Of a stretch of 64,000 nucleotides of DNA, positions 29,557-41,269 are shown piece by piece. Each line of letters opens with the position of its first letter. Position 1 is the first letter of the stretch. Below the pieces are notes generated by a model that made no database searches, had not been told where the DNA came from, and worked only from the letters and a program-made list of their open reading frames with translations. This stretch comes from Strigops habroptila (taxonomy: Eukaryota; Chordata; Aves; Psittaciformes; Psittacidae): the NCBI RefSeq assembly GCF_004027225.2, contig NC_044296.2, positions 3,330,796-3,394,795 on the forward strand. The letters run 5' to 3'. A program made the translations under genes and the position numbers.

Positions 29557-31515
29557 GTATGTGGCTGCTGGGATGTGTGGGGGGGCTGAGCCCTGGTCTT
29601 GTCTTATGTTTATCCCCAAGGGAATGTGTCCTTTGTCTGGAATGGGCTTAGGTTCACTATCTAGCACTGGTGCTCACAGGGTGCAGGCTGGCATTGCTCC
29701 CCTATAGCCAGGGCAAAGCTGATGGCTCTGGGTCTCTCTGGTCTCTGTACCATTGTGGCCGTGACTGGTCAGTGTTGTATATCCCAAAGGCCACCAGCTC
29801 ATGTCTGTATCCTCTGCCAGGACTTTTTGCAACATGAGTGATGCTTTGGGGGCCAATCTGTTGGACTGCAACTACTCCATCCCTGACCCACAGCTGATCA
29901 GGAGGATCGTGTCCCAGGTGGAGTTCTACCTCTCTGACGAGAACCTGGCCAAGGACGCTTTCCTCCTGAAACATGTCCAGAAGAACAAGATGGGCTTTGT
30001 CAGCATCAAACTCCTGACGTCCTTCAAGAAGGTAGGCAGCCCATGGTGCCATCCGGCTGTGGTGGGAAGTGGATTCATGTGAAGGAGGTCCGGGTGTGCT
30101 CTCGCTGTCTCTGGTGGGGTGTCTGGGGAGGTTCAGGCTCTGCTCAGGCTGTATGTGTCCTGGGTAAGTGCTGGTGGTGCAGGGCCAGGCTCTGCTCTTT
30201 GCCTTTGACGTGCTGCAGCAGTTCTCCAGCTGGGGAATTGGCAAATAGTCCTCAAACCACCCCTGGGGCTGAATTCACCTCTTCTGCCCATGGTTCCTCT
30301 GGGCTGCTTTGGGAAAGACCATCCCTTAATGAAAACACTGCAAGGAAGCGCTGGTGTTGTGATGTGTGGGGAAGAATGTCCAGGGGTCATTGGAGACCTT
30401 CTCTTGAAGGCCTAAAGATGCTCACATGGAAGGGGGATATTGTCTTGCCGTGACTTCAAGATGATGGGCTTGAAGCCTGCCTGGATGGTGGGTTTGGGGG
30501 GATATAGACTCACGGGGCTGCGGTGTCCCCCTCTCTCCCATAGGTGAGATACCTGACGCGTGACTGGCGGCTCACACTCTACGCTCTGCAGTTCTCCAGG
30601 CTGCTGGAGGTCAATAAAGAGGGGACCAAAGTGAGGAGGAGGGTCCCCATCCCCGAGTCCCTCCTGACCGTCCCCCCCAGCAAACTGCTGCTGGCCTGGG
30701 AGCTGCAGCCCCAGCAGCAGGATGTGCCACCGCTGCTCCAGAAGAACTTCCTTGAGACCATCACAAGGATGTTCAGCCCCTTTGGAGCCATCGCCTCCAT
30801 CCGCATCCTGCGTCCAGGCCGCAAACTGCCCTCGGATGTGCGGAAATACACGTCCCGCTTCCCAGAGCTGCTGAGCAAGTGCTGCGCGATGGTGGAGTAC
30901 GAGAGCCTGGAGAGCGCCTGCAGGGCCTTTGAGGACCTCAGCAGCAAGAGCTGCCTGGGTGGGGAGTGCATCAAAGTGGTCCGGCTCTGGACGAGGGGCT
31001 CCAAGAAGAAAGCTGGGGCTGAGAGGAAGGCGACGGAGCTGGACCAGATGGGATGGAGGGTGCAGGCGGCAGCTTCGATGTTCCCCCACAGCCTTGGGGA
31101 CTCTGGGCTCTGCAGCTCTCCAGGGTCAGATGGTGCCTGGGTGTCACCATCCCTCCTCCAGAACAAAGACCCGTCAGCACCCACCTCATCTGGTGGGAAC
31201 TTAAAGCTCAGCAACTTCGGCAACACCATCACTGGGTCGCTCCTCAGCAGCAAAGTCTTCCCTCCACTCGGCTTGGACACCGGGAGCTGCTCTGGCCCCT
31301 GCTGCAGCCCCAAGCACTGCTGCGGCTGGACCCCCTGGCACAGTGGCCCCTCTCCTGATGGCAAACCCCCTCCTGGCACTGCCCCACCAGCCCCGGGGAT
31401 GATGACCGACCGCCTCGGCCTGCGGGATGTGGTGCTTCGCCTTCCCTACAGCTCCGATGGCACCAAGGGCTTCTGGAGCAGCTTTGGGAAGGGAGAGCTC
31501 GTCCTCCGGCGCTGA
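29387..31515 (+). CDS. La-related protein 6-like (LARP6 paralogue), three exons
   Basis: Exons 29387-29556, 29821-30031 and 30544-31515 join in frame to 1,353 nt (450 codons plus TGA); human LARP6 is 491 residues. Exon 2 carries the La motif: IPDPQLIRRIVSQVEFYLSD, ENLAKDAFLLKHV, then VSIKLLTSFKK. Exon 3 opens with VRYLTRDWRLT, followed by an RRM-like module (MFSPFGAIASIRILRPGRKL, CAMVEYESLESACRAFEDL), a low-complexity region with a cysteine cluster, and a C-terminal SUZ-C-like motif (VVLRLPYSSDGTKGF) as in LARP6. LARP6 proteins bind RNA with the La module and RRM; in mammals LARP6 binds collagen mRNA 5' stem-loops. Whether this paralogue does is unknown. Divergence from LARP6 and the location beside RFX2 suggest the separate LARP6-like lineage rather than LARP6 itself. 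Exons 2 and 3 are firm; exon 1 and the start are inferred. Confidence 0.88.
29821..30031 (+). CDS. LARP6-like exon 2, La motif
   Basis: Acceptor CTCTGCCAG, donor GTAGGC. Encodes TFCNMSDALGANLL and the La motif through TSFKK. The phase-0 intron after FKK falls at the position I expect from LARP6. Confidence 0.9.
30544..31515 (+). CDS. LARP6-like terminal coding exon, RRM-like module and SUZ-C-like motif
   Basis: Acceptor CTCTCCCATAG, then VRYLTRDWRLTLYALQFSRL and the RRM-like module, a basic stretch (RGSKKKAGAERK), low-complexity sequence with five cysteines in 16 residues, and the SUZ-C-like end. Stop TGA 31513-31515. Confidence 0.92.
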   Translation: MRYLTRDWRLTLYALQFSRLLEVNKEGTKVRRRVPIPESLLTVPPSKLLLAWELQPQQQDVPPLLQKNFLETITRMFSPFGAIASIRILRPGRKLPSDVRKYTSRFPELLSKCCAMVEYESLESACRAFEDLSSKSCLGGECIKVVRLWTRGSKKKAGAERKATELDQMGWRVQAAASMFPHSLGDSGLCSSPGSDGAWVSPSLLQNKDPSAPTSSGGNLKLSNFGNTITGSLLSSKVFPPLGLDTGSCSGPCCSPKHCCGWTPWHSGPSPDGKPPPGTAPPAPGMMTDRLGLRDVVLRLPYSSDGTKGFWSSFGKGELVLRR

Positions 31516-31652
31516 GGCTCCTTCACATTTGGGTTTTGGGCTTTTTCTGTTCTTTCGTTTTCCTCCTCCTCTCAAGCAGACTGGAGAGGTGAGGCCGCTT
31601 CCCGAAGGCGCTGTCCTGGCCCCAGGTTGTGGAGCTCCCATGGGAAATGGGC

Positions 31653-31658
31653 AATAAA
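31653..31658 (+). terminator. Polyadenylation signal of the LARP6-like gene
   Basis: AATAAA 138 nt after the stop, followed by a TTTTTGTTTCTTCTTTCTTTG run about 45 nt on. This gives a very short 3' UTR. Confidence 0.7.
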
Positions 31659-31664
31659 GAGGGA

Positions 31665-33021
31665 GGAATTTTCCAAGCACTTTCTGGCTGGCGCAGTGAT
31701 TTTTGTTTCTTCTTTCTTTGCCCCTTCCTGGTCTTGGGGCTGCCCAAGGGGCAGCTGGAGAAGGGCGGGAGGGTCTATGCCTAGGCTGCAGGTCCCTCCC
31801 TCATCATTCTCGAGGTGCTGTGGGGTTCTGTTGCTGTGCAGGGAGGCTGGAGCTGTTCAGGATGAGGCCTTGCAGCCCATCTTGTTGTGAGTGTCCATCC
31901 CCAAGGTCTGCCCTTTTCCCAGGGTCTCAATGCTGCCTTCAGCGTGGGGCTGTGTCCATGAGTCCTCCAGGGACCCATCTGTGCTGGCTCCAAGGAGGCT
32001 GTTGGGGTGGCCAGAACATGGGGAGCCCCAACATTCTGTCCTGGGAGACACCAAACAGTCCTGAGCAGGCACCAGCCAGCAGGGACCATGGCACTGCCAC
32101 TGCAGCAGCTCCTGTGGTGCATTCCCCAGCTCCTGCAGATGTTCGTGCCCCCTAAAACCTTCTCCCTGTGAGGTGGAGACCGACCCCAACCTGCAGCTGG
32201 GGGATGCTCTGGGGGCAGGAGCAGAGGTGACCCCCGGCCGTGGCTCCTGTCTCTTTGCCAGGCTCAGCCAACCTGCGCCAGGAGCTGCCCTTCCCCATAG
32301 CCCCGGCCCCACCAGCAGCTCTGGCACCTTCCACACCCCCAGCATCCCTGACCCCATGGGTTTGCTGCAGGAACCTATGGATCTGCAAGTGAAGAGCAGC
32401 CTTGGCCCAAGTGTGGCAGCAGCAGTTTTTGGTGATGATCAGATGGAGCAGTGTGCCAGGTCTACCATCCCAGGAGGAGCATCCCTGTCCTGCTCTAGCT
32501 GACCTCAGGTGTCCAGTGAGTTCATGGTTCCTCCTGTGGGTACCCACAGCTGAGCTCTTTGCAGGGCCTTGGGTGACCTGGTCTAGTGGAAGGTGTCCCT
32601 GCCCATGGCAGGGGGTTGGAACTGGATGAGCTTTAAGGTCCCTTCCAACACAAACCATTCAATGTGGCTCCTCCACTTTCAATGAAGGCCTTGCTGGTGG
32701 AGTCTTGCTGTCTGGCAAGAGGTGAAGCCCTTGCTCCTTGTATCCTTTCAGTACTAGTTGAGGGAAGATCAGGAAATCCAGCTCACGTTCTTTGTAGATA
32801 CCCTTGGGCATTTGGGTAAATCTACTCTTTGTTTCCAGGCTCTGGCTTTTAAACCTCATCCTTCCCATCCCTCTTCCATTTGGAGTAGCCCATGGGCTGC
32901 CTTTCTGCCTTTATTCTCATGCTAAGCCTGCAGCTGCACTATACATGGCAGGAGGATGGGACTGCATAGGGTCAGGTGGGAAATGCACAACTTAAGAGTT
33001 GTCCCAAGGTTCACCACTGAA
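31665..33021. other. Intergenic, LARP6-like gene to GNAS retrocopy
   Basis: GC-rich at first, with one CR1 tip at 32.6 kb. No gene or RNA recognised. Confidence 0.65.
32562..32664 (+). mobile_element. CR1 LINE 3' tip
   Basis: Sense: GGTCTAGTGGAAGGTGTCCC to CCAACACAAACCATTCAATG. Confidence 0.85.
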
Positions 33022-33260
33022 GGTGCTGGTGAATCCAGTAAAAGCGCAATAGTCAAGCAGATGAGGATCTTGCACGTGAATGGATTTAATGCTGAGGAGA
33101 AGAAAATGAAAATTCAGGATATTAAAAACAATATTAAAGAAGCTATAGAGACAATAGCGACAGCAATGGGCAGTTTGGCACCTCCAGTTGAACCAGCCCA
33201 TCCAGAGAACCCGTTTTGAATAGACTACATCTTAAATTTAGCTATTAAATTCCCATTTAA
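33022..33260 (+). pseudogene. Processed fragment of G-protein alpha-s (GNAS) pseudogene
   Basis: An uninterrupted stretch of 65 codons reads [20 protein letters not shown], then [20 protein letters not shown] and [20 protein letters not shown]. This is the P-loop and first helical part of Gs-alpha. It spans what are separate exons in GNAS with no intron, so it is a retrocopy. The P-loop GAGESGKST has become GAGESSKSA, losing the invariant glycine before lysine. A TGA at 33217-33219 falls where an Arg codon is expected, after which IDYILNLA still matches. Homology begins near the GNAS exon 1/2 boundary and decays past 33260. GNAL is a less good match (it has ILDIRKNVKDAIVTI). The copy cannot encode a working GTPase. 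Confidence 0.85.
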
Positions 33261-33777
33261 GTTATTAAATTCCCATTGACATTCAACAGGAATAGCACAA
33301 ACTGCTCTGGCAGGGATGGAGCTGAGTCGAGGAGCACGGGGACCAGTGCACGGAGCTGGGGGGTGGCATTATTCAGCATCCTCACTGACACTTTGCTTAT
33401 TGATTTTTTTCTGAGGAGAAATCTAGTTCTGTTTTGTGAGATCAAGCAGACGCCAGGCCTGGGAGAGTGATTGGATCAAGCTGAGCCTTTCATGCCTGCT
33501 GTGCCTGAAGTTCTGTCCCTGGGAAATGCTATTCTGCCTGAGAAGGAGCTCAGGAGCTCAATGTGGCTGTCACCCCTGCCCGTGGGAGATGCCTGAGGAG
33601 GTGGTGGGATGTCAGTGTGAGACCAGAGGGCAGAATGAGAGACAGGGAGGAATGAAACACAGCTGGAGCTGTGTGACAGGCAGGAGGTGGCCGATGTGAC
33701 ACACACGCTCACTGCTGTGAGCAGTTGCTACCACCTTGAATGAGTTGGGGAGCACCAATGACTGCCAGTTCACTTGC

Positions 33778-34281
33778 ACCACTGTGTGTCCTCAGTATAA
33801 GAAGGACATGGAGCTATTGGAGCAAGTCCAGAGGAGGCCACAAGGATGATCAGGGGCTGGAGCGTCTCCTGTATGAAGGCAGGTTGAGAAAGTTGGGGCT
33901 GTTCAGCCTGGACAAGCTGCGTGGAGACCTCAGAGCAGCTTCCAGTGTCTGAAGGGGGCTACAGGGATGCTGGAGAGGGACCTTCATCAGGGACTGTAGT
34001 GATAGGACAAGAGGTGATGGGTTCAAACTTAAACAGGGGAGATTCAGGTTAGATCTAAGGCAGAAGCTCTTCCCTGTGAGGGTGCTGAGGTGCTGGCACA
34101 GGGTGCCCAGAGAAGCTGTGGCTGCCCCATCCCTGGCAGTGTTCAAGGCCAGGTTGGACACAGGGGCTTGGAGCAACCTCCAAGCCAACGCAAGTGGAAG
34201 GTGTCCCTGCCCGTAGCAGGGGGTTGGGACTGGATGAGCTTTAAGATCCTTTCCAACACAAACCACTCTGTGGTTCTATGT
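33778..34281 (+). mobile_element. CR1 LINE fragment
   Basis: Sense, about 500 bp from CTCAGTATAAGAAGGACATG through AGAGGAGGCCACAAGGATGA to CACTCTGTGGTTCTATG. Confidence 0.92.
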
Positions 34282-36404
34282 TGTAGATGTTTGGATGCTA
34301 CTTAGAAAGGAAGGAGAGACCAAAGCCATTGTGGAGGACACTGGCTTTGAAGCTGGTACATCCTGGGGACCCATGGGAGCTCTGAAGGGTGGATGCTCCT
34401 GAGCCTGCTGCTGCTGGCCATGATGCCAGTGCTTTGCTCTCACCTCTTTCCTGTCTTCAGAATGGTTTGAAGCTGCAGTGCTGACATCTCCTCTCTTTGA
34501 GCCCCAGCAGCCTGCAGAGGGGAAATCTCTGGCGCCTTCTGCAGGTCTCTTGCAGGGATGTGTGGCTTTGCTCTGGCCATGCTGCCACATCAGCCCAGCA
34601 AACTGCAACCTGGAAACCAAGCGTAAGAGAAAAAGACAAATCTTCAAAGAAGCAGTTTTCCTGTAGCTCCCCGGGATGTGCCTCTGCCGAAAGAGCCAAA
34701 GGAGTGACTCCGGAGCACTTTTCCTCCTCAGTGCTGCTTGTCAGAGCCATGCTGGGGTTGGGGGGGCGACTGAGGTGAGCCTCTCCATTTCTTATGGGGT
34801 GTTGACCAGTGTTTGATGACCCTGAGCTTGGCTTTCACCCCTAGCATTGGTCTACCACAACCAGACATCATGGAGCATGGCCAGGACATGGTGGGTTCCT
34901 GCAGCATGCTTTTGTGAACAGGGTGTCTTCTAAATGTGTTGTGTTCTAGCAGCAGGAGGTCAATGGGGACCAGCGTCAAGCAATGACAATGATCTGTTAA
35001 TGGGCAGAGGGAGCCTGGGGTGTGCACCAGTGAGTGGGAGACAAATGCAACGTGCACAGAGAAGTTTGAGGCAGAACCACTTGGGGCCAGAATGGGGCTG
35101 CCCAGTGACAGATCAGGTCTCTTGTCACTTGAAGGGGAAGTCTTGGCCTTGAGGACAATTCCCTCCTGCACCAAACTCCAATTAGCAGAGCCACTCATCC
35201 TCCTGCCAGGCTCCCAGTGCTGGAAGCACAAATCACAGTCCCCATGATTATAGACACAGTCGATTGCAAATTGTGGGCAATTTGCAGCAGGGAATGTGCC
35301 TGGCTCTGGGATGTGTGTGTGTATTTACAGTGCTGGATACAGCAATACAGTCATTATGTGGTATTAATAACATGGCCTGCTTTATAAATAAAAGGGAATC
35401 TCTCTCTGGCTCTGCTGTTCTGCAGTGTGGCTCGAGACATGGAGCTCTTGGCCTGCTGATAGCAGGAGTGTCAGGGACTTTCCTGCTTCCCCCTTGACTC
35501 CATCAGTGGGGTAGCCTCTATTTTCTGGTAATGGAGTCAAGTACCATGCGTAGGGTGGGTAAATGGCATCAGGGGTTGATGTGGGCTGGGCTGGCTGTGG
35601 AAGTGTCCAACCTCCCAGGTCCTCACCTGAATCCTTCCTTGGATTGCCTCCCACTCTTCTCACCTGCAAGTGATGCTGCTCTCCTAGGCTGCTCCCTGGG
35701 AAAAGCCATCCAAGGCAGCTCGTCCTCCTGCCAAACCCCTCCCCTGTGTCCCATCCCTCTCCAGGAGGTGCTAGGACCTGGGGGAAGATGTGGCAGACCT
35801 CCAGGGGCAGCACCATGTGCATCGCTCTCACCTCCATAAATCCCAAGAAAACCATCCCCAGCCTTTTTATGACACTGTTATTTCCTTCCTTCTCTGGGCA
35901 GCATCTCCTGCTGGAGCAGTTTCACTTTATTTGGGTAGGTAAATACTCATGGGACATGGAAATAAGCTCTGTCACCTGGTAAATCTGGCACTTGCCTGTG
36001 CTCCTGTTTACACAGCAAGGACTGATTTAGCTGTGTGAAGGGGAATAGCTCCAGCAGGACAGTAGATCTGGTGGCTGGTGCCTCACTCTACAGCCTGGGG
36101 GAAATGGGCAACACTAGTTTGGCAACAGCTTCACAGAGATTCCATTCACAGCTTGCTGAAGCAGGTTAAAATCAGGGCAGAACTTCTCCCTCTGTAGCAT
36201 CAAGCATGAAGCCTTCATTGCAGGACGCTGGATTTGGTGAATAGCTCTTCTCCTGATGTTCCAAAAGGTGGGGTAAAGGTTTGAGATCTGCTCCCTGAGT
36301 TTGCTGCACAAACCTTAGGTGAGATGTAGAGCTAAGAAATGTCAGCACTGGAACTGCTGCTCCTCCGTCATGGCATGTTCCTGTGAGCAAGCTGTTTCTT
36401 CTGC

Positions 36405-36931
36405 CCCTGTGAGACCCCACTTGCAGCACCGGTGCAGTTCTGGTGTCCTCAGCATAAGAAGGACATGGAGCTGTTGGAGCAAGTCCAGAGGAGGCCACGA
36501 GGATGATCAGGGGCTGGAGCACCTCCCGTATGGAGACAGGCTGAGAACATTGGGGCTGTTCAGCCTGGAGAAGAGAAGCTGCGTGGAGACCTCAGAGCAG
36601 CTTCCAGTGTCTGAAGGAGGCTACAAGGATGCTGGAGAGGGACCTTCATCAGGGACTGTAGTGATAGGACAAGGGGTGATTGGTTTAAACTGAAACAGGA
36701 GAAGTTCAGGTTAGATGTAAGGCAGAAGTTCTTCCCTGTGAGGGTGCTGAGGCGCTGGCACAGGGTGCCCAGAGAAGCTGTGGCTGCCCCATCCCTGGCA
36801 GTGTTCAAGACCAGGTTGGACATAGCCTTAGGAGAGGACGTAGTCTAGTGTGAGGCATCCCTGCCCATGGCAGGGGGTTGGAAGAGGATGGTCTTAAGGT
36901 CCTTTCCAACCCATTCTGTGATTCTATGATG
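36405..36931 (+). mobile_element. CR1 LINE fragment
   Basis: Sense, about 530 bp from GACCCCACTTGCAGCACCGG to CCATTCTGTGATTCTATG. It is among the longest copies here. Confidence 0.92.
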
Positions 36932-39136
36932 ACAACACAGAGCAAGGAGAGTCTCCAACCTGGAGCATCTGCCCATGGAAAGACCACGCAGGTTTCCTTT
37001 CCCTTAGCTGTGCCCTGCCATGAGCTGCTCTGGCAGTAACCTGCTCTCCAGGCCAGAGCTGAGTCTTTGGAGCTGATGATGCTCCTTGAGAGCCCTGTGC
37101 ACGCGGGCACTCGCACTCTGCTGAAGGTTTTGGGGGCTTCCAGCATCTCGGCTTTCTGCTGTAGTTACAAGTAAATGAGGGTTGTGACCTGCTGCAGAGG
37201 GAAGCCCCAGCTGTGCTTGGGAGCAGCTTGTTTCCATGCTAATGAGGCCTCTCAGGCAGTAAAGACGTGTCAGTGATGGATGATGCTGTGCTCCCAACCT
37301 CCCTCCCCAGCTGCTGCAGAGCAGCCTCGCCTCGCACATCCCAGCTAGCCTTGGTCACAGAGGGAACCTGGACCTGGGACCCTCCGAGGATGCAGCCCAT
37401 GGGGGATCCCTTCCCACCATCAGTAGGTAATTTGCGGTTTTTTTCCATAAAGAACTCTCTGCCAGCCCTCTGGCAGGGATCAGCACATGCACATGAGCAC
37501 TGTTGCTTCTACACTTTGTCATGATTTCCCTTTTTCTGTATTGCCTCTTTCAAGTAGACCAGCCTTGGAACAGCTTTTGCTTTCCCAAAACCAAGGTTTT
37601 ATTTCATCTTCCCATCTAATTCATCTATGCACAGGACCCAGGATATTAGTTAAGGCTTAGTTGGAAGAGTTCCATGTGACTGTATTTTCTCCCTAGCTTT
37701 CATAGCCTAACATCAGACAGGCCATTAACTCAAGCACCGAACCTAATGAGAAGAATTGGTCTGATTTTGTAAGAATGATTCCATTTTGATTCACTATGAT
37801 TGTCCCTGAACACAGACATCTCTCTACCAATTCCAACCACTAAATCTTGTGAGGTCCTGCTGCTGCCACACCTCTCTGCATGTTTTACAGGAATATTAAA
37901 CCCTCTTCTGATTTATTTCTTTATATGTACCATCTGTTCACAGGATCAGCAGAATATAGATGCTCTATAGATGCTCACTGGAAATCTACCTGGGCTGGTA
38001 AAGAGAGAAGGCACTACTTACATCCAAGTGCTTCCCCACTTCATGCACTCTTTAATTCCTGCAGTGTTATTCCATTTGCCTTCATAGCCTCATTTTGATT
38101 TCTCCTCCCAGCCCTGCTTTTGTAGTTCTGATTCAGTACCTTGTACTGTCTCCCCAGACTTGTCTGGCTCAGCTTTACATGGCAGCATGGTTCTTTCTCT
38201 GCTTAAATCTGTAATTTCCCTCTTTATTCCCCATGGTGGGAGGTCTCTTGCTCTGCATTACAGTGTTGCCTTGGGGGCGAGGTTCCACAAGTCATCTGAA
38301 ATCAAGTCTTTTTCTCTAATCTCATGTCCATTATGAGCACTGTAGATTTTTTCCCTTTCTTTCTAGGAGCATGGTGTTCTCACTTCCTACAGCAAATAAC
38401 GAGGAGCAACTGGCTTGGTGTTCATCACCTCATCTTCTACTAAGCATATCTCATGCCCCAATTTAGGGAATTGATTCATTTTGACATTCATTCATTAGCA
38501 GACCTTGAGAGAAAATGTATCTCGTGACCCTTGGTGGTGCTCATTTTGCTGAACTCACTTCCACCCAGAGACAGAATCCTCCTTTGACTCTTTTCTACTC
38601 AGCAGCTGCATTCTTGGAGACCTTGACTTGCAGCAGAGGTTCAGGTGGCATCTCCATGTACTTGTGCTGGTTTCAGGCACTGCCTGTTTCTGAAGATGAA
38701 TGATGGTCTCTTGAACCTGTGGTTAATGTCAAGACTATGCAGGCGCTTAGAAGTAAGGTGAATGCACGTGCACCGGAATAGAGTCTTGAGGAAGGCAACA
38801 GAGAGACAGATCTCTCCATCTGGTCTTTTGAAGACCAACACATCTCTCAACAGCCCAATTTGTGGTACAGGGATGGTACAAGAGAGACATGTCCCAGCAC
38901 AGACTCTAGGCCAGGAAGGTGCAGAGATATGCATAGGTGAGGCACAGCTTTATGCTGCTCCCTTGCACTGTGCTAACTGTGTCCTGCCTTTTTAGCTTTT
39001 AGGTCAGCATCAGTCTTCAGGCTCAGGTGCCTCTTTCTTAATGGGAAGGTTCTTCCAGCCTAAACTTGGTTCGTGCTCACCCGCTCTTTTTATTCTTCCC
39101 CATGGGCTTGCCCTGGGTCACTCCACAGCAGGGGAG

Positions 39137-39602
39137 CATAGAATCACAAACTGGTTTGGGTTGGAGAGGACCTTAAGATCATCCTCTTCCAACCCCCTGC
39201 CATGGGCAGGGATGCCTCACACTAGAGCAGGTTGCTCCAAGGCTCGGCCCAACCTGGCCTTGAGCACTGCCAGGAATGGAGCATTCACCACTCCTCTGGG
39301 CACCCTGTGCCAGCATCTCACCACCCTCACAGGGAAAAACTTCTTCCTTATATCTAACCTGAACTTCCTCTGTTGAAGTTTAAACCCATTGCCCCTTGTC
39401 TTGTTGCTACAGTCCCTGATGAAGAGTCCCTCTCCAGCATCCCTGTAGCCCCCTTCAGACACTGGAAGCTGCTCTGAGGTCTCCACGCAGCTTCTCTTCT
39501 CCAGGCTGAACAGCCCCAATGTTCTCAGCCTGTCTCCATACGGGAGGTGCTCCAGCCCCTGATCATCCTAATGGCCTCCTCTGGACTTGCTCCAACAGCA
39601 TC
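39137..39602 (-). mobile_element. CR1 LINE fragment
   Basis: Antisense, GCATAGAATCACAAACTGG to GGACTTGCTCCAACAGCATC. Confidence 0.92.
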
Positions 39603-40631
39603 CTCCCAGGTTCCCTGTATCCCCGTTCTATACATCATTGCATCACATACAACATCTGCTTAAGGAAGAGGTGTTTGACTTCTTACTCACACCATCCTGG
39701 AGGAAAACCAGGGAAACGTGGCAGAAAGTGGGATGAAGAAATGGAGAAGGGAGCAGAAGCAGGGATGGATGAACCTCCTGGGGCAAGCAGAGGCTAGCCT
39801 GGAAACCTGCCTGGAAGCAGGAGTGGGGCAGGCCAATGCAGGGAGGCAGCAGCTGGGTAGGGAGAGATTTTGTCTGTGTTCCCTTTGCCTTTCACAGTGT
39901 TATAAATTCAGGTCCTGTCTGGACCTGGAGACTGTCTGGAGGCCAGAGGGCACTGCGGCTGCCAGCAGACGTGAGGTAAAGCAGGGCGAGATGGATCCTC
40001 TGTGATGAGCCAGGAACAGAAGAAGGTTCTGGCAGGTCAGATGAGCCCCAGCCTGGTGTCCCACCATGTGTTCGCCCTTAGTGCAAAGAGGGGGCAGCTT
40101 TGGGAGGGCAAAATCCCTGGGGAAGGGGTTGAGAGCAAGGGGTATATGGGGCAACCAGGGGGCTCAAGGCTGCACAGAGAAGTGTCTGCCTGGCTAATTG
40201 AATGAGCCTCCAGCTTAATGCATGGCAAATCCTGACATAACTGAAATAAACCGTGTCCAAGTGGAACTTCTTCCCAATTACAATTCATTAGCAAGCCCTG
40301 AGCCACAGGCCTGACCACAATCAATACTCAGCTAGGGGAAAAGCAATTTGTATCCCTCCCTGGGGACCTCAGGAGGAGGCAGGTCCATCCCACACCAGCA
40401 CAGCTGAAGCAGAACCTACCTCCAGAGTGGGGTCCCACATGGGTCCCGTCTGGCCTTGGACCCCTGTGTATGGTGCAGGGATGAGGACGTGGTCCTCCTT
40501 CCTTCACCTTGCCTCTCCATGGTGCAAGAACACACCCACTCTTGGGGTCTTGGTGTGACTTGAGGTGGGTTGGCCATAGAGGACATGAGCTCCTGACAGC
40601 TCCCCACATACCCTCTTTTTGTAAGAGCTGT

Positions 40632-40732
40632 TATAGAATCATTGAATGGTTTGGGTTGAAAGGCACCTTCAAAGCTCATCTAGTCCAACCCCCTGCAATG
40701 AGCAGGGAGATCTTCAACTAGGTCAGGTTGCC
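40632..40732 (-). mobile_element. CR1 LINE 3' tip
   Basis: Antisense: TATAGAATCATTGAATGG, GGGTTGAAAGGCACCTTCAA, CAATGAGCAGGGAGATC. Confidence 0.83.
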
Positions 40733-41269
40733 TGAGGAGCTGGTGCCAGGTGCTGCCCACCCAGGTTTTTGCCATCCCCTGTCCACTGCCTTCCTGGAGA
40801 GCCTTGGGAAGGTTTCTGGCCATTCTCCATTGCCATGGCCGCTGGGTGAGGAGGACGCAGTGGCTTGATCTTTTATGAGTGGAGCCATTGTCCACAGTGG
40901 CTGGGACATGGACCTCTCCTCTACCCAGGTTATTTGGGGGCTTTGGAGATCAGAGATGGGGCCAGAGGGCTCAATGCTGCTCTGGCCAGCAGCTGCTTTT
41001 TGCCAATGAGTGGGGAAGTGTCTGCTTCTTGAAAAGCTAAGGTCACTCTGTGGAGCACAGCATGCCAAGGGGGGCTTGTGGACATGTAACTGTTGCCTGC
41101 TCCTCCACAAGCACTGTCCCTGCAGACCAAGAGCTACTGCAACCTGTGGTGGCCTGGCTGCCCTCGGGTAGTGCTGGATCAAACTGAGGGCATTGTGCCA
41201 GCTGGGTCTACAAATGCTCCCATTAAATTCATGGACAAAGTCCTTACGAAGTGGTGGTATCTCCACTAA

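Noticed and set aside
34728-35231. 167-codon minus-strand open frame
   Set aside because: No recognised domain, no supporting splice sites or polyadenylation signal.
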